Source: Mycolicibacterium aurum
GTDB lineage: Bacteria > Actinomycetota > Actinomycetes > Mycobacteriales > Mycobacteriaceae
Direction of reading: 5' to 3'
Length of the DNA stretch: 64,000 nt
Assembly (NCBI RefSeq): GCF_900637195.1
Contig: NZ_LR134356.1
Location: 4,216,001-4,280,000, forward strand
Shown: piece after piece, positions 53,939-62,707 of the stretch
Layout: each line of letters opens with the position of its first letter
Numbering within the stretch: position 1 is the stretch's first letter
Made by a program: the position numbers and the translations under genes
Notes under the pieces: model-generated
What the model was told of the DNA's origin: nothing
Database searches by the model: none
The model's input: the letters and a program-made list of their open reading frames with translations, nothing else

Positions 53939-54246
53939 TCAAGAACGGCAGCCGCCTGCAGAGTCAGGTCTGCGACACACAGGTGATCGTGGTCCGCAGC
54001 GCCGACAGCCTCGACGACCTCCGCATCGGCGGGGCGCCTGTGGTCCCTGTCGGTGCCGACGCCCCGGGTGCGGATCCGGAGGCGACCCTGGACGACTCGC
54101 TGGCGACCGGCAATCTGATGGGCAAGCGCTACGTCGACGACAACGGAGCCGAGGTTCTCGTCACGAAGGCCGGAAAGGGCACCATCAGCATCGGCACCAC
54201 CCCGTTGGCGCTCAAGGAAGCCAAACCGCTACCCGCCAGCGACTAG
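53935..54246 (+). CDS. Conserved small protein of unknown function, ligase-linked
   Basis: A 103-aa protein beginning MIKNGSRLQSQVCDTQVIVV and ending in KEAKPLPASD. One Cys (residue 13), beta-rich composition, no membrane segment. I recall similar small proteins next to acyl-CoA ligases in actinobacteria but know no function. Its ATGA overlap with the ligase suggests a direct partner role. Confidence 0.75.
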   Translation: MIKNGSRLQSQVCDTQVIVVRSADSLDDLRIGGAPVVPVGADAPGADPEATLDDSLATGNLMGKRYVDDNGAEVLVTKAGKGTISIGTTPLALKEAKPLPASD

Positions 54247-54259
54247 GCACCCCGACACG

Positions 54260-54281
54260 GCGGGCCCACGACAGGGCCCGC
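54260..54281 (+). terminator. GC-rich hairpin after SDR-ligase operon
   Basis: GCGGGCCC (54260-54267) and GGGCCCGC (54274-54281) form a perfect 8-bp stem with a 6-nt loop, 14 bp after the stop of the 103-aa gene. No T-tract follows, as in many mycobacterial intrinsic terminators. Confidence 0.5.
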
Positions 54282-54296
54282 TGGACGACCGACTGA

Positions 54297-54302
54297 TACG
54301 TT
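54297..54302 (+). promoter_or_regulatory. Putative leaderless -10 box of adenylate cyclase gene
   Basis: TACGTT is followed by 7 nt and then GTG at 54310. The hexamer is identical to the -10 of the mutase promoter. No clear -35 is visible. Confidence 0.35.
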
Positions 54303-54309
54303 CGCCCGT

Positions 54310-55782
54310 GTGAGGCCAGGTCGCCTGCTCATCAGGTACGCAGCAGGTCTCACGTTTGCCTACCTGCTCACGGTCGCCGAAGTGGTCGCGATCGTGGTCG
54401 CCCTCTCCGGCCGCAGCGTCGTGACCCCGGGCAACGTCGTCGCCTTCGCGGTCGTCGCCCTGCTGAGTACCGCAACGGTGTCCGTCGGCGCCGTGCTGAT
54501 CATCAGGCCGTCGCTGCGGTGGCTCGATGCCGGACGACGCCCGACGCCGGCCGAGACCGCGACGATGGCCAAGACGACGCGTCGTCAGGCCGGCATCACC
54601 GTCGCGCCGTGGATCCTGATGGCCGCAGTCCTTGTCCCGCTCAATCTGCCCGCCGACAACACGGAATTCGTCGTCCTGACCACCGCGCTGCTGTTCGGCG
54701 CGATCGCCACGCTGTGCACCGGCTTCCTGTTCACCCTGCGTACGTTGCGGCCCCTGCTGGCTGCGGTGCCCGCCGACGCCGAACGCCCGAGCGCCCCCGG
54801 GGTGCGGGCGCGGCTGCTCATCATGTGGTTGGTCTGCACGGCACTACCCGGCACGGTGATCGCCCTGTTGCTCGTGCTACGCCTGCGGGGCTGGCTGCTC
54901 GATACCTCCGCTCCGATCGAGCTCGCGTTGCTGATCCTGGCGCTGGTGGCCGTGGTGCTCGGGCTGCGCGCGATGATCTTGGTGTCGATGTCGATCGCCG
55001 ACCCGGTCAACGAGGTGGTCGACGCGATGGCCGACGTCGAGAAGGGCACGATCGACCGCACGATCGACGTCTACGAATGGTCCGAGATCGGGCGACTGCA
55101 AAGCGGGTTCAACCGCATGGTCGCCGGTCTGCAGGAGCGCGACCGGCTCCGGGATCTGTTCGGCCGACATGTCGGAGAGGAAGTCGCGCGCCGAGCCGTC
55201 GAGCAGGGCATGCAGGACAGCGGCTCATCCGCGGGTGACGAACGCGACGTGGCGATCCTGTTCATCGACCTGGTGGGATCGACGCAACTGGCGACGGACC
55301 GCGATCCTCACGAGGTGGCCGACATCCTCAACGACTTCTTCCGGATCGTCGTCGCGCAGGTCGACGAACGGCACGGCCTCGTCAACAAGTTCCAAGGCGA
55401 CGCCGCACTCGCGGTGTTCGGGGCACCCCTGCGGATTCCCGACCCGGCATCGGCGGCGATGGCCACGGCGCGCGCGCTCACCACGGAACTGCGAAGACTG
55501 CCGGTCGACTTCGGCATCGGGGTGTCCGCAGGACCGGTGTTCGCCGGCAACATCGGTGCCGAGAACCGGTACGAGTACACGGTGGTCGGTGACGCTGTGA
55601 ACGAAGCGGCCCGACTTGCCGACCACGCCAAGGAGTTCGACGGTCGGGCCCTGTGCTCCGGTGTGGCGCACGCGCAGGCAGGCACAGACGAACAAACGCA
55701 CTGGACGGCGTGCGGCGAGGCGACGCTACGCGGACGAAGCGGCGCGACCGCCCTCTACGTACCGGTCGCGCCCGGCCGTTAG
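54310..55782 (+). CDS. Membrane class III adenylate cyclase with HAMP domain
   Basis: A 490-aa protein: six predicted membrane helices (about 10-33, 41-66, 97-114, 120-142, 166-190, 202-226), a HAMP linker (about 225-275), and a class III cyclase domain (about 310-470). Metal Asp residues lie in LFIDLVGS and FQGDAAL, and VVGDAVNEAARL carries the transition-state Asn/Arg. It resembles Rv1318c-Rv1320c proteins and makes cAMP in response to an unknown membrane signal. GTG start. Converges on the next SDR with 17 bp between. Confidence 0.93.
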   Translation: MRPGRLLIRYAAGLTFAYLLTVAEVVAIVVALSGRSVVTPGNVVAFAVVALLSTATVSVGAVLIIRPSLRWLDAGRRPTPAETATMAKTTRRQAGITVAPWILMAAVLVPLNLPADNTEFVVLTTALLFGAIATLCTGFLFTLRTLRPLLAAVPADAERPSAPGVRARLLIMWLVCTALPGTVIALLLVLRLRGWLLDTSAPIELALLILALVAVVLGLRAMILVSMSIADPVNEVVDAMADVEKGTIDRTIDVYEWSEIGRLQSGFNRMVAGLQERDRLRDLFGRHVGEEVARRAVEQGMQDSGSSAGDERDVAILFIDLVGSTQLATDRDPHEVADILNDFFRIVVAQVDERHGLVNKFQGDAALAVFGAPLRIPDPASAAMATARALTTELRRLPVDFGIGVSAGPVFAGNIGAENRYEYTVVGDAVNEAARLADHAKEFDGRALCSGVAHAQAGTDEQTHWTACGEATLRGRSGATALYVPVAPGR

Positions 55783-55799
55783 TTCGGCGTCCGCGACGA

Positions 55800-56615
55800 T
55801 CAACCCTCCCCCATCGCGGCCGCGGTGGCCGCCATGATGAACCGAACCGCGTCGTTGCGGGATACCGAGCCCATCATCTGCGCGGCCCCCCGCATGTCCT
55901 CCCCCACGATCCACGTCGGTCCGTTGGTCAGATTGTCGAACGCCTCGGCGATGACCTCGTCCACCGACGCCGTGCCGGCCGGCCGGTCGTCGGTGCTGTC
56001 CAGGTGACCGCGGGCGTGTTCCAGACGCCGGAGCGCCGGCGTATCGGTCTTGCCCAGGATCAGTCCGAGCACGTCGATGCCCTTGTCGTGCAGCTCCGTC
56101 CACATTGCCTCCGCGAACACCATGTCGAAAGCCTTTGTCGCGCCGTAGGCCACCATGTTGGGGCCCCCGGCGAAACCTGCCCCCGAACCGAGGATGACGA
56201 TCGCACCGCGGCCGTTGGACACCATGCCCTGCGCGAAGTGATGACTGAGCTGCATCGGGACCAGGCAGTTGCGGCGGAGCATCGCCTCCGCATTCGTCAC
56301 AGGCTGCGCCAGAAAAGGTCTGAAGTCCGGGTCTGCGCCCGCGCAGTAGATCAGCGTGCCGATGTCGAGGTCGCGTGTCGCATCGATCACCGACGCGGCG
56401 GCGGTGTCCGAGGTGAGATCGACCGCCAGCACACGTGTCTGGACGCCGGTGCGGTCGTGAATTCCCGACGCGAGGTGGGCCAGGACGGCTTCGCGCCGCG
56501 CGAGGAGAACGACGTTGAGCCCCCGCTGCGCCAGCTCCTCGGCGAAGGCGGCACCGATACCGTCGGACGCTCCCGCGACCAGCGCCCACGGCCCGTACCT
56601 GTCGGCGAACGTCAT
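55800..56615 (-). CDS. SDR family NAD(P)-dependent oxidoreductase
   Basis: A 271-aa SDR: VAGASDGIGAAFAEELAQRG loop, LLARREA (NADP-type Arg), YCAGAD in place of NNAG, LGSGAGF and YGATKAFD active site. It resembles 3-ketoacyl or steroid 17-beta-type SDRs. ATGA overlap with the SnoaL-like gene upstream. Confidence 0.88.
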   Translation of the reverse strand: MTFADRYGPWALVAGASDGIGAAFAEELAQRGLNVVLLARREAVLAHLASGIHDRTGVQTRVLAVDLTSDTAAASVIDATRDLDIGTLIYCAGADPDFRPFLAQPVTNAEAMLRRNCLVPMQLSHHFAQGMVSNGRGAIVILGSGAGFAGGPNMVAYGATKAFDMVFAEAMWTELHDKGIDVLGLILGKTDTPALRRLEHARGHLDSTDDRPAGTASVDEVIAEAFDNLTNGPTWIVGEDMRGAAQMMGSVSRNDAVRFIMAATAAAMGEG

Positions 56616-57025
56616 CCCGCACTCACCATCCTGACCAGCACCGTGGTGAACCGTCGCCGCTTGATTCGCCAGCCGGTGCCGGTGCGAACCAGCTCGTCGT
56701 CGTAGAAACCGGCGGCGCTGACGCCGGAGGTGTTGTCCTGCGACATGATCAGCGCGTCCACATAGGCACGCGCCGTGGCGGTGTCACCGTCGATCGCTGC
56801 GGTGTGATTGGTGATCCGGTGCAGCGTATGACCGGCCTTGTCGTGGGCGGCCACCATGAACTCGACGACCGCGTCCACGCCACTCCATCTGCCGATCTCG
56901 CCGTAGTCGAGCTCGCAGTCGTCGGTGAACACGCTGCGGAACAACGACCAGTCGCGGCTGTCGATACCGGTCGCGTAGCGCACCAGGAGGTCGCCGATGT
57001 CCTGCCGGTCTTCTCGGTCGTTCAT
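56612..57025 (-). CDS. SnoaL-like/NTF2-fold protein
   Basis: A 137-aa SnoaL-like domain: DIGDLLVRYATGIDSRDWSL, VFTDDCELDYG, HRITNHTAAIDGDTATARAY and GWRIKRRRF. The His and Asp/Tyr placement is compatible with a dehydratase or isomerase. A 63-bp gap without obvious promoter separates it from the DUF35 gene. Confidence 0.85.
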   Translation of the reverse strand: MNDREDRQDIGDLLVRYATGIDSRDWSLFRSVFTDDCELDYGEIGRWSGVDAVVEFMVAAHDKAGHTLHRITNHTAAIDGDTATARAYVDALIMSQDNTSGVSAAGFYDDELVRTGTGWRIKRRRFTTVLVRMVSAG

Positions 57026-57088
57026 GCGGGGCTCCCCCTGGTGGTTGCAACACAGAGCCGTGTTCGCGGCGCGGGGCTCACGCCGGGT

Positions 57089-57511
57089 TCAGCGGTCTGC
57101 GGGCTCGTACCGCAGCATCGTCACGTCGTGCTCCGGGTAGTCGCAGAATACGGGGCTGACACGCATGCCGATCGCGACATCCTCGGGCTCGACGTTGACG
57201 AGTTCGGTGGAGAACCGCGGACCCTCGTCCCATTCCACGATCGCCAGCAGCTGCGGCACGGCGTCGACGAAGTGCGGGCCCACGGGCCGCCGGGCGACGG
57301 TGAACGAGTAGAGCGTGCCCATCCCCGAGATCTCGCGCCATTCCAGGTCGTCGGCAAGAGTTCGCGGTGCGCGCACCCGCGGATAGAACACGTACGACTG
57401 AATCGACGGCGAGTACTGGATGACCACCCGGTGCTCGGCAAGGGCATCCCAGAACGGCGCCGTGGTAGGGGTTTTGACCGGCATGGGCCGTTCGAACGTC
57501 GATGCGTCCAC
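57089..57511 (-). CDS. DUF35/OB-fold protein, partner of thiolase-like protein
   Basis: A 140-aa Zn-ribbon/OB-fold family member. The OB part (YSFTVARRPVGPHF, then AIVEWDEGPRFST) is intact, but the N-terminal rubredoxin-like part (QYSPSIQSYVFYPRVRAP) lacks all four zinc Cys. In steroid catabolism DUF35 subunits pair with Ltp2-type thiolase-like aldolases; the thiolase-like gene ends 2 bp upstream. GTG at 57511. Confidence 0.88.
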   Translation of the reverse strand: MDASTFERPMPVKTPTTAPFWDALAEHRVVIQYSPSIQSYVFYPRVRAPRTLADDLEWREISGMGTLYSFTVARRPVGPHFVDAVPQLLAIVEWDEGPRFSTELVNVEPEDVAIGMRVSPVFCDYPEHDVTMLRYEPADR

Positions 57512-57513
57512 CG

Positions 57514-58722
57514 TCAGTCCCCTTCCAGCACGAGTGTGGTCTGTTCCGAGAGGATGCCGCCGTTGCCCGACACGAACGCCCGGTTACAGTCGGCGACCTG
57601 CGCCGCGCCTGCGCGTCCCATGATCTGGCGGGTCGCGTCGCAGACGTGATGCATGCCGCCCGCGTTGCCCGCCTGACCGAAGCCGAGCTGACCGCCCGCG
57701 GTGTTGAGCGGGAAGTCACCGCGGAAGGTCAGGTCGTGTGCCGACACGAACTCCATGCCCTTGCCCTTCTCGCAGAAGCCGGCGTCCTCGAGGCTGAGCA
57801 ACACGGTGATCGTGTAGCAGTCATAGATCGACACCATGTCCATTTGTGCGCGGGTCAATCCCGACATGCCGAACGCGGTGTCGGCGGCATGTGCGATCGG
57901 CGTCTGCAGCAGGTCCTCGGCGTAGGTCGGCGTCTTGTAGGGCACCTGCTCACCGAAACCCTTGATCCACACCGGGCGGTTCTTGGCTCGGGCGGCCACC
58001 TCGGAGCTGGCGACGACGACGGCGGCACCGCCGACGCAGGGCATCACGATCTCCAGCATGTGCAGCGGGTCGGCGATCACGGGACTGGCCAGCACGTCGT
58101 CGATCGTCAACGGCTTGTCCTTCCAGATCGCACCGTCGGTGTGGTTGGCGTTGACGCGCTGGTCCACCGCGATCTTGGCCATCGCCCGCTCGTCATAGCC
58201 GTACACCGAGGCGTAGCGCTGGGCGACCTGGCCGTACGGGCCGTTCTGGCCGAGATTTCCGTAGGGGATCTCGAATTCTGCTTGGGGCGAGCCATATTGA
58301 TTGCTCGACGCACCGAAGAACACCGCGTCGATCAGCGGTTTCGGCTTCTTCTCTGAGGTCGGCGTCAGGTAGCGGGCGGGGATGGCGCAGAGCACCACGT
58401 CGCAGATGCCCAACTCGATGGCGGCAGCGGCTCGCCACACCATGCCGACCGCACTGGCACCCCCGAGGTCGACCAGTTCGGCGAAGTTCGCACGCACACC
58501 GAGGTATTCGGTCACCGTCGACGGGACGAAGATCTCCGACTCCGCCAGATGCGATGTGACGATGCCGTCGACCAGCTCGCCCGACAGACCCGCGTCAGCC
58601 AGCGCCGCCCCACCGAGCTCGGCCCATTGCTCGAGCGTGAACGGAGCCAGGCTCGCTTTGCTCAGCCGCTCCGGTGGCAACTCCACGTAGCCGACGATCG
58701 CGGCCTCACCACGCAAACCCAT
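57514..58722 (-). CDS. Thiolase-like (SCP2/Ltp2 type) protein, probable aldolase
   Basis: A 402-aa thiolase-fold protein of the lipid-transfer/SCP2 branch. The nucleophilic Cys position reads VDLGGASAVG, so acyl transfer by a Cys is unlikely. YDCYTITVLLSLEDAGF and GGMHHVCDATRQ occupy active-site positions. With the adjacent DUF35 protein it resembles Ltp2-ChsH2 retro-aldolases that remove a steroid side chain as propionyl- or acetyl-CoA. ATG at 58722 follows AAGGAG. Confidence 0.88.
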   Translation of the reverse strand: MGLRGEAAIVGYVELPPERLSKASLAPFTLEQWAELGGAALADAGLSGELVDGIVTSHLAESEIFVPSTVTEYLGVRANFAELVDLGGASAVGMVWRAAAAIELGICDVVLCAIPARYLTPTSEKKPKPLIDAVFFGASSNQYGSPQAEFEIPYGNLGQNGPYGQVAQRYASVYGYDERAMAKIAVDQRVNANHTDGAIWKDKPLTIDDVLASPVIADPLHMLEIVMPCVGGAAVVVASSEVAARAKNRPVWIKGFGEQVPYKTPTYAEDLLQTPIAHAADTAFGMSGLTRAQMDMVSIYDCYTITVLLSLEDAGFCEKGKGMEFVSAHDLTFRGDFPLNTAGGQLGFGQAGNAGGMHHVCDATRQIMGRAGAAQVADCNRAFVSGNGGILSEQTTLVLEGD

Positions 58723-58745
58723 GCGCACTCTCCTTCGTCACAGCT

Positions 58746-60968
58746 CTACTTGCGGGGGAGCCCGAGAATCATCTGGGCGATGATGTTGAGCTGAATCTCC
58801 TTGGTACCGCCACCGATCAGCTCGGCGGGGAGGTGGAAGTAGGGCTCGATGATCGGCGGGTCGGCGTCCTCCACCACCGCCGACGGAGCGGCCAACTCGA
58901 GGGTGGCCGTGAAGGTGCGGCGCAGCATCACATTCATGGCGACCTTGGCGATGCTCGACGCCGGGCCTGCTGCCTGTCCGTCGAGAATGCGCAGGACCTC
59001 CCGTACCGCAAGCACTTTGATCGCGTTGGCATAGGCGTCCGCCTCACCGAGCGCCGCCAGTACCCGGCTGCGGTCCGGACGGTCCTCCCCGGCCAGGCCG
59101 CGCAGGATGCTCGCCCTGTCGAAGTTCACGTAACCGCTGATCGCGACGCGCTCCTGCGCCATCGTGGCAATCGCGAGATTCCACCCGTCGGTCGGCCCGC
59201 CGAGCAGCAGCTCGTCGGGCACGAACACGTCGGACAGGAAGACCTCGTTGAAGTGCGCTTCGCCGGTGGCCTGCCGGATACGTTGCAGTTCAATGCCTTC
59301 AGAGCGCATATCGACGATGAAGTAACCGATTCCGCGGTGCTTGGCCGCATTCGGATCGGTGCGCGCCAACAGGGCTCCGTAGTCGGCGGTGTGCGCCGAC
59401 GAGGTCCAGATCTTGTGTCCGTTGATTCGCCAGCCGCCGTCGACCTTCGTCGCCCGGGTCGACAGTGCGGCCAGGTCCGAACCGGCACCCGGTTCGCTGA
59501 ACAGTTGGCACCATCCCAGTTCGCCGCGCTGCGTCGGCGGAATGAAGCGCTGCTGGAGATCCTCGGATGCCGAGCTGATCAACGTGGGCAGAATCCATTC
59601 GGAGATGCCGAGAGACGGGCGGACCAGATCAGGGCGCTTCGCGAACTCCTCATCGATGATGAGCAGCTGCAGCTGCGTGGCCTCCACGCCCCACGGGCGG
59701 GGCCAGTGCGGCGCGATCAGACCGGCGTCGGCGATCAGTGTCCGCTGCGGTCCGGTGGCGAGATTCTCGTAGTCGCCCTGCCGCCCCGGCTGATCGTTGC
59801 GCAGCGTGCGCGCCTCGTCGAGCACTGTCGCGACACGGCGCCGGAACTCGGCATCGAGGTCGCCGAGTCTGACCGACACATCCCGGCTCTCGGTACGGGT
59901 GAGCCCGCCCAGCGACTCGGCGACCCGTCCGGACGGTCCGATGGACGCCGCCAGGCTGGTGGCCTTGCGCCAGTACAGGTGAAGATCGTGCTCCCACGTA
60001 TAGCCGATCGCTCCGAACATGGTGAGGGTGTCGAGGACGAGATCGGGAGCGGGTGCGATCGCCATCAACGCTGCGCCCCACGCCGCGATCTGGTGCTGCG
60101 CCGCGTCCTCGGACGCCGACCGGACCGCGTCCCACGCCGCCGCGGTCGCCAGTTCACTGTTCACCAGGAGCATCGCGGCCTGATGCTGAAGCGCCTGGAA
60201 GGTGCCGATCGGCTTGCCGAACTGCTCCCGCGTGCGCAGGTGGTCGGTGACCGCCTGCACGCACCAGCGGATGGTCCCGGACGCGGCACTGGCCGCCAGC
60301 GCGAGCGCCACGCACCGTGCCCGATCGTCGTCGATACCGGCCAGCACCGAATCTGCCGGGCAGTGATGGCCATCGAGTCGCACGACGCCGACGTCGACGG
60401 TCTTGTCGGTTCCGTTGCGCCCGTCGACAACCACTGTGTGGTGGCCGGTATCGATCGCGAACCACACCGTGTCCTCGCCGGCGCGCGCGGCAGCGACGAT
60501 CACCTGCGCCGAGCGTGCCCCCAGTGTGGCCGACGATGTCCCGGTGACGGTCCAGCCGTCCGCTGCCGGCGACGCCTTAAAGTCACTGTCACCTGCGAGG
60601 ATCACCGCTGCCGCCGCACCTGCGGCGAGGCGCTCCAGCACGGTCCGCGCGGCCGGTGCATCCGAGGCGAGCTGCGCGACCGCGCTGGCCGTCACCGTCG
60701 GAAGCACGGGGCCGGGCAGCAGGGCGAGCGCGGCGGCCTCCACCACGCAGGCGGTGTCGGTCAGCGTGCCGCCCTGCCCGCCGAGCTCATCGGGCAGATG
60801 CACCGCGTGAAAACCGTTGGCGACGAACTCGTCCCACCACTGAGGCAACTCTCCCGCTGCGATCGCGTCGAACGCGCTGCGCGTCTTGTCGATCGGCGCG
60901 TGCCTGGCCGTGAACTTCGCCACGGCGTCGGCCAGCTGGAGTTGCTCAGGCATCAATCCGATCGTCAT
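58746..60968 (-). CDS. Fused two-domain acyl-CoA dehydrogenase (FadE6/22/34-like)
   Basis: A 740-aa fusion of an N-terminal ACAD-like domain (about 1-370) and a catalytic C-terminal ACAD (about 375-740). The latter has CQLFSEPGAGSDLAA, INGHKIWTSSAH and ELIGGGTKEIQLNI with Gly at the medium-chain base position; AQERVA gives the alternative Glu-Arg base. FadE34-type fusions dehydrogenate bulky side chains. ATGA overlap with the epimerase gene; 23 bp from the thiolase-like gene. Confidence 0.93.
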   Translation of the reverse strand: MTIGLMPEQLQLADAVAKFTARHAPIDKTRSAFDAIAAGELPQWWDEFVANGFHAVHLPDELGGQGGTLTDTACVVEAAALALLPGPVLPTVTASAVAQLASDAPAARTVLERLAAGAAAAVILAGDSDFKASPAADGWTVTGTSSATLGARSAQVIVAAARAGEDTVWFAIDTGHHTVVVDGRNGTDKTVDVGVVRLDGHHCPADSVLAGIDDDRARCVALALAASAASGTIRWCVQAVTDHLRTREQFGKPIGTFQALQHQAAMLLVNSELATAAAWDAVRSASEDAAQHQIAAWGAALMAIAPAPDLVLDTLTMFGAIGYTWEHDLHLYWRKATSLAASIGPSGRVAESLGGLTRTESRDVSVRLGDLDAEFRRRVATVLDEARTLRNDQPGRQGDYENLATGPQRTLIADAGLIAPHWPRPWGVEATQLQLLIIDEEFAKRPDLVRPSLGISEWILPTLISSASEDLQQRFIPPTQRGELGWCQLFSEPGAGSDLAALSTRATKVDGGWRINGHKIWTSSAHTADYGALLARTDPNAAKHRGIGYFIVDMRSEGIELQRIRQATGEAHFNEVFLSDVFVPDELLLGGPTDGWNLAIATMAQERVAISGYVNFDRASILRGLAGEDRPDRSRVLAALGEADAYANAIKVLAVREVLRILDGQAAGPASSIAKVAMNVMLRRTFTATLELAAPSAVVEDADPPIIEPYFHLPAELIGGGTKEIQLNIIAQMILGLPRK

Positions 60969-61981
60969 CGCGCCCTCTCTGTGTCAACGCGACGACGCTG
61001 GTCGCTGAAAAAGTGCGCGGCAGCCTCGATCGCCTCCGGCGTGGGTCGTGGGTGCCAGCCGAGCTCGCGCACCGCCTTCGAATGATCCAGCGGCGTCATG
61101 ATGTGCATCAGGCGGACATTCAATGGTGTGAGCATGGTGTCGACGCGGCGGATCCTGGCCACCGCACTGCCGAGGTGGGCGGCCGCGGCCATCACCTGGA
61201 TCGGCACCCCGACCCTCGGGGGCGTGACCCCGACTGCCGCGCAGCCGATTTCATGGACCTCCCGGGTGCTCATGAACCGCTCCGACACGATGTAGCGCTC
61301 CCCCACGCCCCCACGCTCACCGGCGAGGATCATGGCGCGCGCGGCGTCCTCGATACCGACGACCTCGGCGTCGTAGCCTGTGATGGAGAACGGAAGCTTG
61401 CCGCGCACCGCGGCCGCCAACATCCCACCGTGCGGGGTCGGCAGGAAGTCGCCGGGACCGTAGGTGTTGGCGACGCACATCGCCACTCCCGGGAACCCTT
61501 TGTCCGCGCAGTAGCGCAGCACCATATCTTCGGCAGCCACCCGGGACCGGATGTAGGCGCCGCCCACGTCGAGCCAGTTGTGCGCGGTCTCCTCGTCGGC
61601 CAGCGCCCCTTCGGCACGGCCGATGGTGCCGATGGAGCTGGTGAACACGAACCGTCTCAGGTCGGCGTCGAGCGCGACATCCAGAACGTTGCGCAACCCG
61701 TCGACGTTGGTCTGCCACATCGGCGCCGGATCCCGCAGCCACGGCCGAGCGTCGACGACGCAGTAGTAGACGACCTCACATCCGGCCATTGCGCTGCGCA
61801 GCGCCTCGGTGTCGAAGATGTCGCCGTAGCGGACGTCGACCGGCAGTCCGTCGATTCCGCGGGTGGAACTCGTGGTGCGGATCAGCACCCGCACGTCGCC
61901 CTCGCCGTCGGCGACGAGCAGCTTGGTGACGTGGGAGCCGAGGAAGCCGCTGGCACCTATCACCAGCTTGGTTCCCGCCAT
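60965..61981 (-). CDS. NAD-dependent epimerase/3-beta-HSD-like extended SDR
   Basis: About 338 aa: [20 protein letters not shown] loop, TSSIGTIG and YIRSRVAAE (Y-x3-[KR] with Arg replacing Lys if aligned), then [11 protein letters not shown]. The divergent active-site Lys is notable. ATG at 61981 begins at the fold; GTG at 62005 is possible. Divergent from the TetR gene over the palindrome at 62020. Confidence 0.87.
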   Translation of the reverse strand: MAGTKLVIGASGFLGSHVTKLLVADGEGDVRVLIRTTSSTRGIDGLPVDVRYGDIFDTEALRSAMAGCEVVYYCVVDARPWLRDPAPMWQTNVDGLRNVLDVALDADLRRFVFTSSIGTIGRAEGALADEETAHNWLDVGGAYIRSRVAAEDMVLRYCADKGFPGVAMCVANTYGPGDFLPTPHGGMLAAAVRGKLPFSITGYDAEVVGIEDAARAMILAGERGGVGERYIVSERFMSTREVHEIGCAAVGVTPPRVGVPIQVMAAAAHLGSAVARIRRVDTMLTPLNVRLMHIMTPLDHSKAVRELGWHPRPTPEAIEAAAHFFSDQRRRVDTERAR

Positions 61982-62019
61982 CAGGAAGTCAACCGCCTCA
62001 TCCACCGTTCAGCCACCTA

Positions 62020-62038
62020 ACGAGACGCAACGTCTCGT
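62020..62038. promoter_or_regulatory. TetR-type operator in divergent promoter
   Basis: ACGAGACG-CAA-CGTCTCGT has perfect 8-bp arms. It lies between the epimerase-like gene and the TetR gene (62095), the classic place for an autoregulatory TetR operator. The sequence is unrelated to the GAGAATN3ATTCTC family. Confidence 0.6.
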
Positions 62039-62094
62039 CTTGTGGCACACTACGGGCGATGCCCCAGCGTGTAAAGCCGGAGGGGGGACACGAC

Positions 62095-62670
62095 ATGGCC
62101 ACCCACACCGCCGCGCCGCGGCGCCGCAGCGAGAAGTCGCGCATGGCCATCGTCGGCGCGACACGCACCCTTCTGCTGGAGCGCGGCTTCGACAGACTGA
62201 CCATCGAGGCGGTGGCCGCCAGTGCCGGCGTCGGCAAGCAGACCATCTACCGCTGGTGGCCCAGCAGGCATGCGCTGGTCGCCGATGTCATCCTCGAAGA
62301 CGCCGACCGGATCCTGCGACCGGTGACCGCGACCGAGGACGTGGCCGGGGACATCTGCACGTGGGCGGTCGCGCTCGCCACGGCGCTGACCACAGCGCGC
62401 GGAAACGCGATGCTGCGCATACTCACCACTGCGGGCATGGAGCACCCCGACACCGCGGCGAGGCTGCATTCCGGCTTCAGCATGCCGCTGCATGACAGTG
62501 TGCGAAACCGGTTGACCGCGGCCGGGTTCGGCGAGGAGCCCGCCCAGGATGCCGCCGACGCGATCGTCGGCGGCATCGTCTACGCCATCCTCAGCGAGGG
62601 GCGCTCCTTCGCGCCGCGCCGCGCCGAGTCGATCACCCGCACCGTCGTCGCCGGCATCTGCGCGACGTGA
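62095..62670 (+). CDS. TetR/AcrR family transcriptional regulator
   Basis: A 191-aa regulator: helix-turn-helix [20 protein letters not shown], then [20 protein letters not shown], and a helical effector domain. ATG at 62095 is preceded by GGAGGGGGG; an ATG at 62059 is less likely. It probably controls the divergent epimerase-ACAD-thiolase operon. Confidence 0.9.
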   Translation: MATHTAAPRRRSEKSRMAIVGATRTLLLERGFDRLTIEAVAASAGVGKQTIYRWWPSRHALVADVILEDADRILRPVTATEDVAGDICTWAVALATALTTARGNAMLRILTTAGMEHPDTAARLHSGFSMPLHDSVRNRLTAAGFGEEPAQDAADAIVGGIVYAILSEGRSFAPRRAESITRTVVAGICAT

Positions 62671-62707
62671 ACTGGCGGCCGCCGCCGCGACCGAGTTGGA
62701 TGGGGCG

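Noticed and set aside
57049-57064. AACAC-N6-GTGTT inverted repeat before the SnoaL-like gene
   Set aside because: The 5-bp arms are too short to separate from chance in this composition.
57514-58722. Conventional acetyl-CoA acetyltransferase
   Set aside because: The nucleophilic Cys is missing and a DUF35 partner is adjacent, so thiolytic activity is unlikely.
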